Below are positions 40,774 through 52,262 of a stretch of 64,000 bases of DNA, one piece after another; position 1 is the first letter of the stretch, and every line of letters starts with the position of its first letter. The notes below the pieces were generated by a model. The model searched no databases, was not told the origin of the DNA, and was given only the letters and a program-made list of their open reading frames with translations. The translations under genes were made by a program, and so were the position numbers. Source of the DNA: Mauremys mutica (Eukaryota; Chordata; Testudines; Geoemydidae); assembly GCF_020497125.1 (NCBI RefSeq), contig NC_059074.1, positions 194,340,915 to 194,404,914 of the forward strand, read 5' to 3'.

Positions 40774-42351
40774 CATAGAATCATAGGACTGGAAGAGACA
40801 TCGAGAGGTCATCTAGTCCAGTCCCCTGCACTCATTGCAGGACTAAGTATTATCTAGACCATCCCTGACAGGTATTTGTCTAACCTGCTCTTAATCTCAA
40901 ATGATGCAAATTCTACAACCTCTCTGGGCAATTTGTTCCAGTGCTTAACCACCCTGACAGGAAGTTTTTCATAATATCCAACCTAAACCTCCCTTGCTGC
41001 AATTTAAGCCCATTGCTTCTTGTCCTATCCTCAGAAGTTAAGGAGAACAATTTTTCTCCCTCCTCCTTGTAACAACTTTTATGTACTTGAAAACTGTTAT
41101 CATGTCCCTTCTCAGTCTTCTCTTCTCCAGACTACACAAACCCAATTTTTTCAATCTTCCCTCATAGGTCATGTTTTCTAGACCGTTTAATATATTTTGT
41201 TGCTCTTCTCTGGACTGTCCCCGATGGACTGTCTGGACTGTCTCTTTCCTGAAATGTGGCACCCAGAACCAAACACAATACTCCAGCTGAGGCCTAATCA
41301 GTGTGGAGTAGAATAGAATAATTACTTCTTGTGTCTTGCTTACAACACTCCTGCTAATACATCCCAGAATGATGACTTATTTTTTTTGCAACAGTGTTAC
41401 ACTGTTGACTCATATTTAACTTGTGATCCACTATGACCCCCAGATCCCTTTCTGCAGTATTCTTTCATAGGTAGTCATTTCCCATTTTATGTGTGTGCAA
41501 TTTATTGTTCCTTCCTAATGGAGTACTTTGCATTTGTTCTTATTAAATTTCATCCTATTTACTTCAGACCATTTCTCCAGTTTATCCAGATAATTTTGAA
41601 TTTTAATCCTATCCTCCAAAGCACTTTCAACCAGTGGCAAAATAACATATGGGTCAGTCTGGAGGCTCCCTCATGTGCGCCAGAACTTGGGTAAAAGTGC
41701 AGGGGGAACCGGCACTGGAACTGTGGCCCTGCCCCCTGCTCCTTCTCTTCCCCCAAGACCCTACCCTCTGGCCTGGCCAGAAGTTGAAGTTGATAACTAC
41801 TCTCTGGGAACATCTTCAGTGGAACTTTGATTGTTACAGTTTTCACTTTTGCATATGCCTCCAGACCATATTCCCCCAACTCTCGCCCATTCCCAGATGC
41901 TTTGTATCCACCAAATGGGCCTGGGAACAGTTTTCCAATCAGTTATGCACCCACCATAAAGTAGCTCCATTTAGGTTGTATTTCCCTAGTTTGTTTATGA
42001 GAAGGTCACGTGAGATAGTATAAAAAGCCTTACTAAAGTCAAGATATACCACATCTACTGCTTCTCCCCTATCCACGAGGCTTGTTTCCCTGTCAAAGAA
42101 AGCTATCAGGTTGGTCTGACACGATTTGTTCTTGACAAATCCATGCTGACTCTTACTTATCACCTTATTATCTTCTAGGGGGTTACAAACTGATTGCTTA
42201 ATTATTTGGTCCATTTCTTCTTCATGCTCTTTCTGGGTACTGAAGTTAAACTAACTGGTCTGTAATTCCCCAGGTTGTCCTTATTTCCCTTTTTATAGAT
42301 TGGCAGCATATTTGCCCTTTTCTAGCCCTGTCTTCCATGACTTTTCAAAGA
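40774..42351 (-). pseudogene. CR1 LINE, 3' two-thirds, inserted in the hAT remnant
   Basis: Minus strand from the CR1 3' end (plus CATAGAATCATAGGACTGG) to part of the RT. Landmarks are the 3' region with LKKLGLCSLEKRRLRRD (41038-41262) and the RT with SKSQHGFVKNKSCQTNL and VVYLDFSKAFYTISRD (41939-42214). Between about 41635 and 41923 other DNA replaces the CR1, so a further insertion or rearrangement is present. Stops and frame shifts show a dead copy. Confidence 0.85.
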
Positions 42352-43260
42352 CATCCGACTACCATTTCATAGCTTGCTTGGTGTATGATCAGTGGTCCTT
42401 GCATAGGACCGTTGACAAAGATCTCAAATTAAAAATAAGGAAAAGGGGCCAGTTGCTTACGGCACGACCCCAATCTTATCATTGACACACCATCACTTTA
42501 TCTATGTCTAATCTTGTATTTAGAGGTTGTAGAGAGGTCATTGCTGAGGGAAACAGCAGTAATTTTTTGTCTACTGTCGAACTATCAGACAAATACAATC
42601 CTGTTCATCATAAGGAAGCCAAAAGGCTCAACAATTTACTTCAGACCAAAAATTCCAAACGAAATCATCCAGTTGCTATCAGGCCAGGTTACAGAAAGTA
42701 TTGTTGATGACATCAAGAATGCTCCATTTTACCCAGAGATAATGGACATGACCCAGGATTTATCCAGAATCGACCAACTAAACCACGTTTTTGGTAGGTT
42801 ACCATAGAAAAAGATGAAAAAGGCAATCCTGCCAAAATAAATATTAACAAGAGTTTTCTAGGATTTCACAGAGTAAGTGGTCAATCGGGTGCTAATTCTG
42901 AAAGCAATACCAGCAAGTATATTGAAGATAGGTCTAGAACTATCAAAAATAGGAGGACAGGGATATGATGGCACTGCAAATCTGAGCAGAATCTATTGTG
43001 GTGTAGAAGCAAGAACTGCTGAGAAAGTGTCAAACACAAGATATGTGCACCATGCTGCACACAGTCTGAATCTAGTGTGAAAGGCTTCAGTACGGACAAT
43101 CGCAGAATTTCAAAATTATGATGATTTAGATGAGTGATTATATACACTTTTTTAATCACAGCATTAACTGATGGGCTTTGTGCTCTTCCTTTGTAAGTGA
43201 CTCCAACCTAACTGAAAAGACATTGGTCTTCTCGTTATGAACTTCTGCAGACAGTAGGCA
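42352..43260 (+). pseudogene. hAT transposase remnant, segment 3 of 3
   Basis: Broken frames follow ZMYM-like hAT transposases in order: NLVFRGCREVIAEGNSSNFL (42510), FRPKIPNEIIQLL, the start of the catalytic domain near SIVDDIKNAPFYPEIMDMTQD (42700), then GGQGYDGTANLSRIYCGVEA (42957) and YVHHAAHSLNLV (43042). The last two are hallmarks of the hAT catalytic core. A possible 3' terminus of the element, TTACGCCCTTG, lies near 43422-43432. It is non-functional and split by the insertions upstream. Confidence 0.8.
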
Positions 43261-43505
43261 AACATGTGTAGACGTAGTCTGCATATTGTGTTCATGTATT
43301 TATGGATGAGATAGGTACGTTCTCATTTTCCAAGAGGGTAAAGATAAGCAAAATTTTAGATTTCAGGTTCGGGAATGGGGTCCCTTACCTATTTTGCACC
43401 AGGGCCCTCTTCAGCCTTGTTACGCCCTTGATCCAAGAAGAGTGATGGATCTAATATGTCCTCCAGGCTGCAAATGGTAAGAGCAAGTCAGACAAACACT
43501 TCTAA

Positions 43506-43730
43506 TAGGTTGGATATTAGGAAAAACTTTTTCACTAGTAGGGTGGTGAAGCACTGGAATGGGTTACCTAGGGAGGTAGTGGAATCTCCTTCCTTAGAGG
43601 TTTTTAAGGTCAGGCTTGACAAAGCCCTGGCTGGGATGATTTAGTTGGGTTTGGTCCTGCTTTCAGCAGGGGGTTGGACTAGATGACCTCCTGAGGTCCC
43701 TTCCAACCCTGAGATTCTATGATTCTATGA
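43506..43730 (+). mobile_element. CR1 LINE 3' fragment
   Basis: From GGTTGGATATTAGG through GGGTGGTGAAGCACTGGAAT and GGTTGGACTAGATGACCTCC to the tail GATTCTATGATTCTATGA. This is the same CR1 family as 7934-8157 and closer to the consensus. Confidence 0.92.
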
Positions 43731-43743
43731 AACCATATTGCAA

Positions 43744-44340
43744 TCCGTTACTCTAGATGTTTCCTTTTGCACAGCAGTATAATTGCTGTCTTACCTGGGA
43801 TAAGTGTAAGGCAGCTTGCCCTTACATATATCCTACATCTGTCAGAACTGTAGGAAAGCAAGGAGACCACAGTATCGGGGTTCAGTGAAAAGGTGATGCG
43901 GAGCTGAGTAACATCTGCATACTGATGACCCTGCCAACCATCTGTCTCCTTTAGCAGCTTCACAAACAAGAGGGATGACAAGAACCCTGCAGACTCCACA
44001 TAAGACAGCCTTTAAGGAAACAGGGTGCTCAAACTATCCTTTGGCACCACACAGAGAGGAAAGAATGACCCTGCCTTTCCCATCCATCTCTGCAAGGATC
44101 CCGCAGGCAAATTAACAAAACCTCAAGGTCAATGGTATCAAAGGCTAATGATAGCTCTAGCGAAATCCACTCGGACTTCTTACAGGCATTTATTGCTAGA
44201 AGATCACCCATTATTAACAATACCATCCCGCAAGTGCACCCGCATTTAAAAATCAGACCGATAGGGAACAGAGGACAGAAGACAACGGCAAGACTAAGAT
44301 GCAAGTGCTGCTGCTCCAATATCACCTTTTCAATAGCTTT
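43744..44340 (-). pseudogene. L2-like LINE reverse transcriptase remnant
   Basis: Minus-strand frames give an SLAFDTIDLEVLLICLRD block (near 44100) and the catalytic region HQYADVTQLRITFS (near 43920), then CLTLIPGKTAIILL. YADV replaces YADD, so the second catalytic aspartate is lost. The same LINE group as 4180-5065, in the other orientation. Confidence 0.72.
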
Positions 44341-45715
44341 CCTTCAACACAGAAGGTGTTAACTGGCAAGATTCTTACAATCAAGAGTATTTTCTTACAG
44401 CTGAGTTAACTCAGGCTCTTATTCGGTTTTTGTCTCAACCCCGCTCCCCATCCACACACAAATCACTCTCACCATAGGTAAGTGGTGCTTTCAGCCCAGG
44501 CTAACAGGCCTGTTTTGGGCTTGTGGGTTAGAGCCCAGATTCTGTTTTCACTTGGGCTGGCAACCCCCCCCCCCACACACACACACACAGTGCCTTCTCA
44601 TAGTTCCTCCATGAGCCCAGAAGGACAGTCAAATTCTCCCACAAGTGACTGGAAAAGAATCAGAGTGACCCAGCTTATTGCAGCCCAAAGAACCATGGGA
44701 TAATATGCCCCCAGAAATCCTAGCAGCATACAAAAGTGAGTGCGGCACCAGGATTCAGTTATGGCTGTGTAGTGTGGCTGCCCACACCTGAGCTAGGCTA
44801 GCTCAGGTGCTGATTACCTGAGTTAACTCTGCAATGAAGACATATCAGAAGAAAGGGTTTTATTCAGGGCTGGTTGGTACCATATTCTCTTCACTTTGTT
44901 TCTAACTGCCTTTTCCCCATTTCCCTTTAAGCTTTGTTTTCCTCCTCCTTACCCCAGTAGTGGCCACAGCAAGTGGTAGGGCTGAGCCTGCAGGTAGCCA
45001 GCTGCTCCCTCCCTTGATCCCCATTGTGTGCGCGCCCACACCTCCCACCCTCCCCTGCACATTAATCATAGTTTCAAAGTGAAAAACTACAGCACTGTAG
45101 GGGGACCGTCACAGAGAAGCATAATGGTAGGATATAAGCAAGATTCATGTGGAAGTTGAAAGAAAAAGGGGTGTCCTCTTCTCCTTTTCAGTATGAAAAA
45201 CTGGGACACTTGACTGTAAAGGGAAGGGTGTGAAAAAATCATGTTTATCTCTCCGTGATCCAGCTTCCCCGCATCACCACCCGCTCAGAAATACATACAC
45301 ATCTATTCACCCAGGCTGAGGACCTGTGGAATCGTTCCACAGATCAGAACCACCTTCTTCCTCCCAATGTCCACAGGCTCAGAACAACTTCTCCACAATA
45401 CACCCACAAAAGCCTCCATGCTCAGAACACTTCCTTACCTGACATCCAGCACCCCCAGGTACAGAATCCCACCCCCCAATTTGTTGCTGAACCTGTATTA
45501 GCTTCACAGAAGTCTGTATTCCATGTCCTGGGCCTGTTCCCTCTGCTACCGGCAGTATAAGGGCTAGAGACTTCAGGAAGCCATATAATTTGCCTCTTTG
45601 GGGCAAAACTGAATTAGTCCCTCAGAAACCCATTTTTATTCAGGATCTTCACCCCTAACATAAATTTGCCCTAACTTGTGAACCAAAGTCTTGATCTATA
45701 TACAATTTGTACATG
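44341..45715. other. Mostly unassigned; simple repeat
   Basis: A C-run then (CA)n at about 44567-44588. Near 44745-44845 the words AGCTAGGCTAGCTCAGGTGC and CTGAGTTAACTC suggest a diverged MITE. No gene was found. Confidence 0.4.
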
Positions 45716-45719
45716 GGGC

Positions 45720-45945
45720 ACTGTGTATGAATGAGAATAGCACAAGGAGTTGGGAGATCCTGAATTCTAATCCCAACTCTGTCACTAACTTTTTGCATGG
45801 CTTTGGCAAGTTATTTAACTTCTGTGCCTCTGCTTCCCCATCTATAAAATGGAAATAAGCTTTACCAACCTGGCAAGTCACTGTGAGGATTTGTTAATTT
45901 ATACAGCATACTGAAAATGCTAAGTACTGTATGTCTTTAGACTAT
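45720..45945 (+). repeat. MIR-like CORE-SINE
   Basis: Forward MIR order: CCAACTCTGTCACTAACTTT, TTGGCAAGTTATTTAACTTC, TTCCCCATCTATAAAATGGA. Confidence 0.75.
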
Positions 45946-46644
45946 TGTTATGTAATGACCTTTATTACCCTTAATTTAAACATCTACCAGTAGGATAAAG
46001 AAATATTTTAATAATCTAAATTTACCTAAGATGTTTGCCTATTTTGTGAGGTTATTCTGCTCATAAATGCCACCTGCAGCCAGGCATGTAGAAAAAGAAA
46101 ACAACTTTTTTTTTTTCACCTTTCACATTTGTTGCATCCTCTTCAGTGGGTTTCCGGCGGTTTGCTGTGGCCCCACAACAGACAGCTGCGCTCACAGTAC
46201 CTGTAGGTGTATGTCTTTCTCACTTTTCCTCATTGAGAGATTTGTCTAGAAGATAAAAACAAGCTCAGGGACGTCCTCTGATTCTAACTGTGGGACTGCT
46301 CTCAGACTGAGTCAGGGAGATTACAGTGATATTTCAAAGGTCCTATTGAAACACACGCACCAAAATTTTCCATCCCCACAGGAAGAGACAACAAAACCTT
46401 AAAATGAATCCTGAAATCCTGGAGGCACCCCTCCTCCACCACAAATGGGTGAGGCTTGCCTGCAGCTCTGTGACTACATGCACCATGGCAAAACTTACTT
46501 TCACTTCCACACCGCAAACAACACGCCCACCATCTGGACTCAAAGAACAGGGAACTCCCTTACACCTTACAGAGCATACAGACAGAGAAACCATATGCAC
46601 ACAGCAACCTGAGTACTGCACAGTCTCTAATGTATTTATCCTCA
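45946..46644. other. No recognisable feature
   Basis: Frames at 46302-46658 on both strands show no domain. Confidence 0.35.
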
Positions 46645-46805
46645 CAACACCCCAGTAGGGCCAGAAAATATTATCCCCATTTATACATGGGGAACTGAGA
46701 CATAGAGAGGCTATGTGATTTGCCCAAGGTCACACAGGAAGTCTGTGGCAGAGAAGGAGCTTAAACCTAGGCCCTAGGTTAGCACCCTAACAGTCTGGTC
46801 CAGTC
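46645..46805 (-). repeat. MIR-like CORE-SINE
   Basis: Reverse MIR order: ATTATCCCCATTTATACATG, GAACTGAGACATAGAGAGGC, TTGCCCAAGGTCACACAGGA. Confidence 0.75.
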
Positions 46806-47147
46806 TCCTCTCCTTAACCTAATTATAGGGACCGCAACCTCTTCCTCTGCTGTACACACTATACACATACAAACTAAAAAGAGACGACCTGATTCTCCTC
46901 TCCCTTAGACTAGTGTAAAGCATAGTAACTCATGATTATATTTTTTTCAATGTTCTGATTTTCAGAGATTGAAAAATGTTGGGAGTTTTTTTTGGTGTTT
47001 TTGTTTAATTAAAAAACACAAGAAAATTATAATTTTACACAGAGAGAGAGAGAGAGAAAATAATTTTTAAAAAGTTGTTGGTAAGACTTATTTTTACCAT
47101 TTTTGACCAGCTCTACTTTGAACTAGTTCCAAGGACTCAGTGAGGGA

Positions 47148-47472
47148 CAGGGGCGGCTCTAGCCATTTCGCCGCCCCAAGCATGGCGGCACGCCGCGGGG
47201 GGCACTCCGCCGGTCGCTGGTCCCGCGGCTCTGGTGGACCTCCCGCAGACGTGCCTGTGGAGGGTCCGCTGGTCCTGCGGCTCTGGTGGACCTCCTGCAG
47301 GCGTGCCTGCGGATGGTTCACCGAAGCCACGGGACCAGCGGACCCTCCACAGCCACGCCTGCGGGAGGTCCACCGGAGCCGCCTGCCGCCCTCCCGGCGA
47401 CCGGCAGAGCGCCCCCCGTGCCATGCCGCCCCAAGCACGCGCTTGGCGTGCTGGGGCCTGGAGCCGCCCCTG
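47148..47472. mobile_element. GC-rich hAT-type MITE with perfect 8-bp duplication
   Basis: Ends CAGGGGCGGCTCTAG and CTGGAGCCGCCCCTG are inverted repeats. GTGAGGGA flanks it perfectly at 47140-47147 and 47473-47480. The interior is about a palindrome of GC-rich repeats (TGGACCTCCTGCAGGCGTGC and its complement), which explains the overlapping long frames on both strands. They are not genes. Confidence 0.88.
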
Positions 47473-47480
47473 GTGAGGGA

Positions 47481-48430
47481 CTAAATCAGGACCCCAGGAA
47501 ACCGGGAGGTTCCCAGTATAACTGCTCAGTCTTTCAAATCAAGCATAGGATGAAATTCCTTTTTTTTTTTTTTTTAGACTATGGAAATGAAAGGAATAAA
47601 AAATAAACCTCCTTGGAAAGGCTTTAGGTCCCTCTTTCCACTTCCGTCTGAGACCTCACCTTCCATAGGCAGGTTCTCCGAGTAGAGGTCTGGCTTAGAG
47701 GGCAAGTAGGAGATGGCAAGGAGAGGAATCCCTAGGACTCAGTAACAATAAGTAATTCCCAATGCTGCTGCCATGGACAAGAGAGACATTCCCTCAAAGG
47801 GAAGGGAGAGCGAAAAGATCTATAGCACATTCCAGTTCAAGGCTCTCAAGGTACTTATCAGAACCGTTGTTTTGCAGATGCATATAGCAGAACAGTCCGA
47901 GTAGCCAAGGTAGGTAGTTTCAGCCAACGGTGGCGAATCCTGTATTACCTTTTCGCCTTGTCTTGCCCAGCACAGTCCTTCTGTTGAACCTGGCAATCTG
48001 GCTGAACTGTGGCTGCTGCAAATTCTAGACACCAGAGAATATTGTAGCTACTCAATTAGGAGACTGTCAAGCTGTGACAATTTAAATCAGTGATCGCCAG
48101 TGTCTGATAATTGAACTGTATTGCAAAAATCTTTCCTCACAACTTTTAAAGACTGACTTAAAATTAACCCAAAATGAGACTCTCTCACCCAATATGAAAT
48201 GAAACTTGGCAGGTTGGTTTGCACACCACAGGACTGTAACAGCTTATTGCACTCTGAAGATACACATTTGGAATTGGAAAGAGGTAATGGGACTTCAGTG
48301 GTATTTATTGTTAATCTGATACAAATTCAGAGAGACACTGACAGAGAGAGTGAGAGGACTCCAGATCTGTAGGGTTATATTGTTTATGGCTATATGTAGA
48401 CAAAATAAAATGTGCTGATGTTATATTAAA
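47481..48430. other. No recognisable feature
   Basis: A poly(T) run at about 47560-47576. Otherwise unassigned. Confidence 0.4.
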
Positions 48431-48503
48431 AGCCAGATTCTGGTCTCACACTTGTATCAATCCACAATAAAAAATGTCAATGGAATTATACCAGATCCGG
48501 TCC
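48431..48503. repeat. Short palindromic repeat (AGCCAGATTC type)
   Basis: Starts AGCCAGATTCTGGTCTCACA and ends TTATACCAGATCCGG, partly self-complementary. Weak member of the hairpin family. Confidence 0.4.
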
Positions 48504-49615
48504 CAGTCGTCTAATTTAGCCTACAAAAGTAGAGGTTTCGTAGCTCAAAGAACTGGAGCTAAATCCACTTTCATTTAGGGCCAGATTGTAAACCTATTAT
48601 TCCCACTGGTGCAGTTATTCAACACCAATCAGAGTTAGGATTTAGTGATTTAGGCTGGGATTTTGAAAGAAGCCTGAATGTCACTGATTTTGGGTACCTA
48701 ACTCCCGTAGGCCCCACTGAAAATCTCAGCCTTGATCTTCTTTGCAATTAGATACAGCGATTACAATATCTTTTATATTTCAGTGTGGTTTTCCTTTAAC
48801 TTGCCCAGCTGAGTTTGTACACTATAGCATATTACAGTATATTCCAACCAACTGCAAAGCGGTAAATGTTATAAAACCATGAAAACTATAGAACACAATA
48901 GAAAAGGCAGCTCAACTTAACTGTAGAGGCACAAACATGATACTATAAAGACGTTTCTCAATGGAATGCATTCTTCATATAGACCTTTGTTACAAAGATT
49001 ACAATTAAGAAGGGAGATGGTCTGTGTCTTCCCGTAAGGATTACGTTTTTAAAAAGAAAAGTATTACAACCAGGAGTCTAGGGTTTATGCTTTATCCAAG
49101 TTGCATGTTGGCACCAGTGCAAAGGAAGGGGCTCATGTTTAGGCAAAGAGAGTTTGTAAGTGAAAACAGTTTTTTGGAAGGGGAAAAATGTGTTTAATCT
49201 GTGGGGAGTTATTTAAAAACAAAGAAATTAGGAGGTAGCAAGTTTTCACTACAGTGGGATGGAAATGTACAATGGATGTTCACTACTTGGGCCAAGTCAA
49301 AAAGAATACAGCCCTGTCCAATTTGATTGGGCCCTTTGCTGCCTTTTTCTTGAGTCAATCAATAGAATGGTAAACTAAATAAATATGAGAGGAGAAAAAA
49401 CAGTACAATATTTAGGCTTGGAAGGCTCAGATTTTACCCTACAAATGTTGCTAAGCACACACACACCTACCTCAAAAAAAATGACAGAAAAATCTTCATC
49501 CTTCCCAATAAAAATTTACAAAGAGAGAGAATTTTTAGCAATTATTAAACTATCACTTATAGGCAAGGAAGAATCCCCAGCCTATTATACATAAACATGC
49601 ATTGGGAATGAAGTA
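48504..49615. other. Mostly unassigned
   Basis: A diffuse repeat near 48640-48735 (TTGGGTACCTAACTCCCGTA). The remainder has no recognisable feature. Confidence 0.35.
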
Positions 49616-49619
49616 AAGG

Positions 49620-49825
49620 TGAAGCTGTGACCTTGTGGATAGGACACTGGACTAGTACTCTGGAGACCTGGGTTTTACTCCTGGCTCTTCCTCTTGTCTT
49701 CTGAGTGACCTTGGGCAAGTCTCTGTGCCTCAGTTTCTCCATCTGTAAAGTGGGGATAATGATACTGCCCTCCTTTGTAAAATGGCTTGAGATCTACTGA
49801 TAAAAAAGCACTAGGTATTATTACA
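49620..49825 (+). repeat. MIR-like CORE-SINE
   Basis: Forward MIR order: CCTTGGGCAAGTCTCTGTGC, CAGTTTCTCCATCTGTAAAG. The best preserved MIR-like copy in the window. Confidence 0.8.
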
Positions 49826-50108
49826 TAGGTGCACTGATTATATCAGTGGTGGTGTAGTATTATCCAGTACATCTGTGGGTGTCTCTTTTCAACACATGAT
49901 GTTTGAAAACTAAATATTAAGAACTTGCTATTATGCAATTCAATCATTAAATATGATGATATTATTTTGGAATAATGTATTTGCTGTAAACACAAAGTCA
50001 CAACAAACCTTCTGTCACTTTCTGCTGTATAACTAGTCAAAGTAAAGAATTTACCGTAATTTCAGGGGCTCTTATAACAGTATTTTTAATGTACTTTACA
50101 AACATTAA

Positions 50109-50224
50109 GAGCCAGATTCTGATGCTCTTTACTCAGTGGGACCCCTAGGCCCATTGATTTCATTGGAACTAATCATGGCATAAGGCACTACTGAACATGA
50201 GTAAAGAACCAGAATTTGGCCCTA
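50109..50224. repeat. Short palindromic repeat
   Basis: Starts GAGCCAGATTCTGATGCTCT and ends AACCAGAATTTGGCCCT, with inner arms TTACTCAGTGGGA and TGAGTAAAG. Confidence 0.6.
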
Positions 50225-51352
50225 ACTAGTTCATTTGCACACCACCCAGTGAGGCAGGTCAGATAAGGAAATGGAAAGAGGGAAGTTTAAGTCCAACATT
50301 TTCTAATGGTGGCCACTGTATTTAGGCCCCCAACTTGAAGTTATTCAGAACTGCCAGTACTCAGCACCTCTGAAAGTCAGATTCCAGATGTCTCAAGTTG
50401 AACACCCAAAATCAGTGGCTGCTTTTGAAAATTTGGGCCCGTGGCTATGTAGGCACTGCAGAAAACAGGGTGTTTTTACACGGATATAGCTATCTTGTAA
50501 AATCCTAGTAGAGCCAAAGCACTGTAGTCTTTACCTTGATGTCATTAGTAGAGATAATACTCAGGTTGGGGGCGGGGGGTACGGAGTTGACCTTGACTAA
50601 CCACATCAAGGTAAAATTTACCTGTGCTTGTCCTCATTGGGATTTTACATCGAGATAGCTATAACCTTTGGCCACAGAGGGAAGCAGTGTCAGAGCCCAG
50701 GATTCCTGCCTAGTGGACCTTTGGTCAGACCACTGGTGACCATATCTTTCTCAGTCTTCTTGTTTTATTGTTTTGGTAGAATCAGAGATGTCAAAGAGAA
50801 GATCCCAATCTTGTTAGGACCAGTAGCAATTGTTTTATAGGGTGCTTTTCAGTGTCAGAGTTTCCCAAAGCACATTACATGGCAATACATTAAGAGCTCA
50901 TAGTACAATTACTGTGCAGGCTAAAGGAACGTGTACTAGGCAATAGCTCACACACAGCACTTAGAGTTCGGTTGATTCTGTCACTTCCAGCTAACTTTTA
51001 GCTTGGTTTCCTGTGACACCGCAGCAAGGTACATGTGGCACAGATCTGACAGACAAGAGCAGAGCTGGAAGTTAAAAACTGCAGAGAAGCCTAGATTATT
51101 TGATATGTCTAGTAAAAAAAAAAAACAGGTGCCCTTTTAAAAAAATGATCAATCACTAACAAAAAACTAAAAAACAACCTTTTTGTTCATAAGTTCTTTA
51201 TTTGAAAAAATTGGTAGAATACTTGGAACAATGAGCAACATATTCTAGTACTGCTTCTGGTGGTTGTTTTGAGCTTATAGGTTGCTGAGGAGTATGGATC
51301 TAGTTTTATCAGTAACATGGAACACCTGAAAATGAAAGACTTTACAAAGGGA
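50225..51352. other. No recognisable feature
   Basis: Apart from a diffuse repeat at 50320-50455, no gene or repeat signal is seen. Confidence 0.35.
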
Positions 51353-51478
51353 GGCCCCTAATCTTGCAAAGATTTATGTGCATTTAACTTTAAGCGTATG
51401 TGATCCCCTCTTATGTCAACTGCGCTATTCACACGCTTAACATCAAGCACATGCTTAAGTCTTTGCAGATCAGGGCCT
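51353..51478. repeat. Short palindromic repeat
   Basis: Starts GGCCCCTAATCTTGCAAAGA and ends TCTTTGCAGATCAGGGCC, inner arms ACATCAAGCACATGCTTAAG. Confidence 0.65.
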
Positions 51479-52262
51479 ATGATTTTGAAATATTTCACAG
51501 AATCTGTGTTCTAGATTCTTGAAATAAATTCTTTCTTCTAAAAATCTTATCCAACTCCCAGTGACTTCAGTAGAAGCTGGGTCAGGCATTTATTGTGTAT
51601 GCTCTTTCTATGTAAATCAAACTCTAGATGTAGTGATGACTGACAATTTACAAAGCTGCAATTGGACAGATTTCAACAAATGTGTATGAAATGCATGATC
51701 TTATCTTCCCAAATAGGAAAAAATGGGGCATTTATTTGAATGTGACAGTGGTGGTGTAAATGTTGTAAAACAAAGCACATGATTTGAACTAAGGAGGTGG
51801 GGGTGGGGGGAGAGGAGAAATCTAATACAAATGTTACTCTACCATGGATCAGTGTGTGCACTTCACAATCCCTGATAATCCTCTTGCTTGATACACAGTT
51901 TATCTAAAAATCTCACATGCTGCAAAATTCTTCAAACTATGGAAACAAATCACAACAAATATTGCCATTTTCTAGCATCTTCCAAGTAATTATTTTCTAT
52001 AACAATAAACAATCATATTAAGGACAAAAATCCTCACTTATCACAGTAGTTGGATGATGTTAGCTTAACTTTCAATGAGAAAAAAATCTTATTTTAATTG
52101 CCACTTCATTATGTAGGCCACTTTAAGACTGTTTTCATTCACAGATTTTTAAAGCCATAACAGTTATGATAATCTAATCTGAGCTCCTATAACTTTAAAT
52201 CAGTACCAGTCTGGGCTGGGATTGTACCAGAAACCTGGCCTGATCCTCCCAACCTCAAGCAG
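51479..52262. other. No recognisable feature
   Basis: AT-rich, unassigned. Confidence 0.4.

Noticed and set aside
47094..47606. Frames on both strands of up to 114 residues with repeated GGPPEP-like text
   Set aside because: They are the two strands of a palindromic GC-rich MITE.
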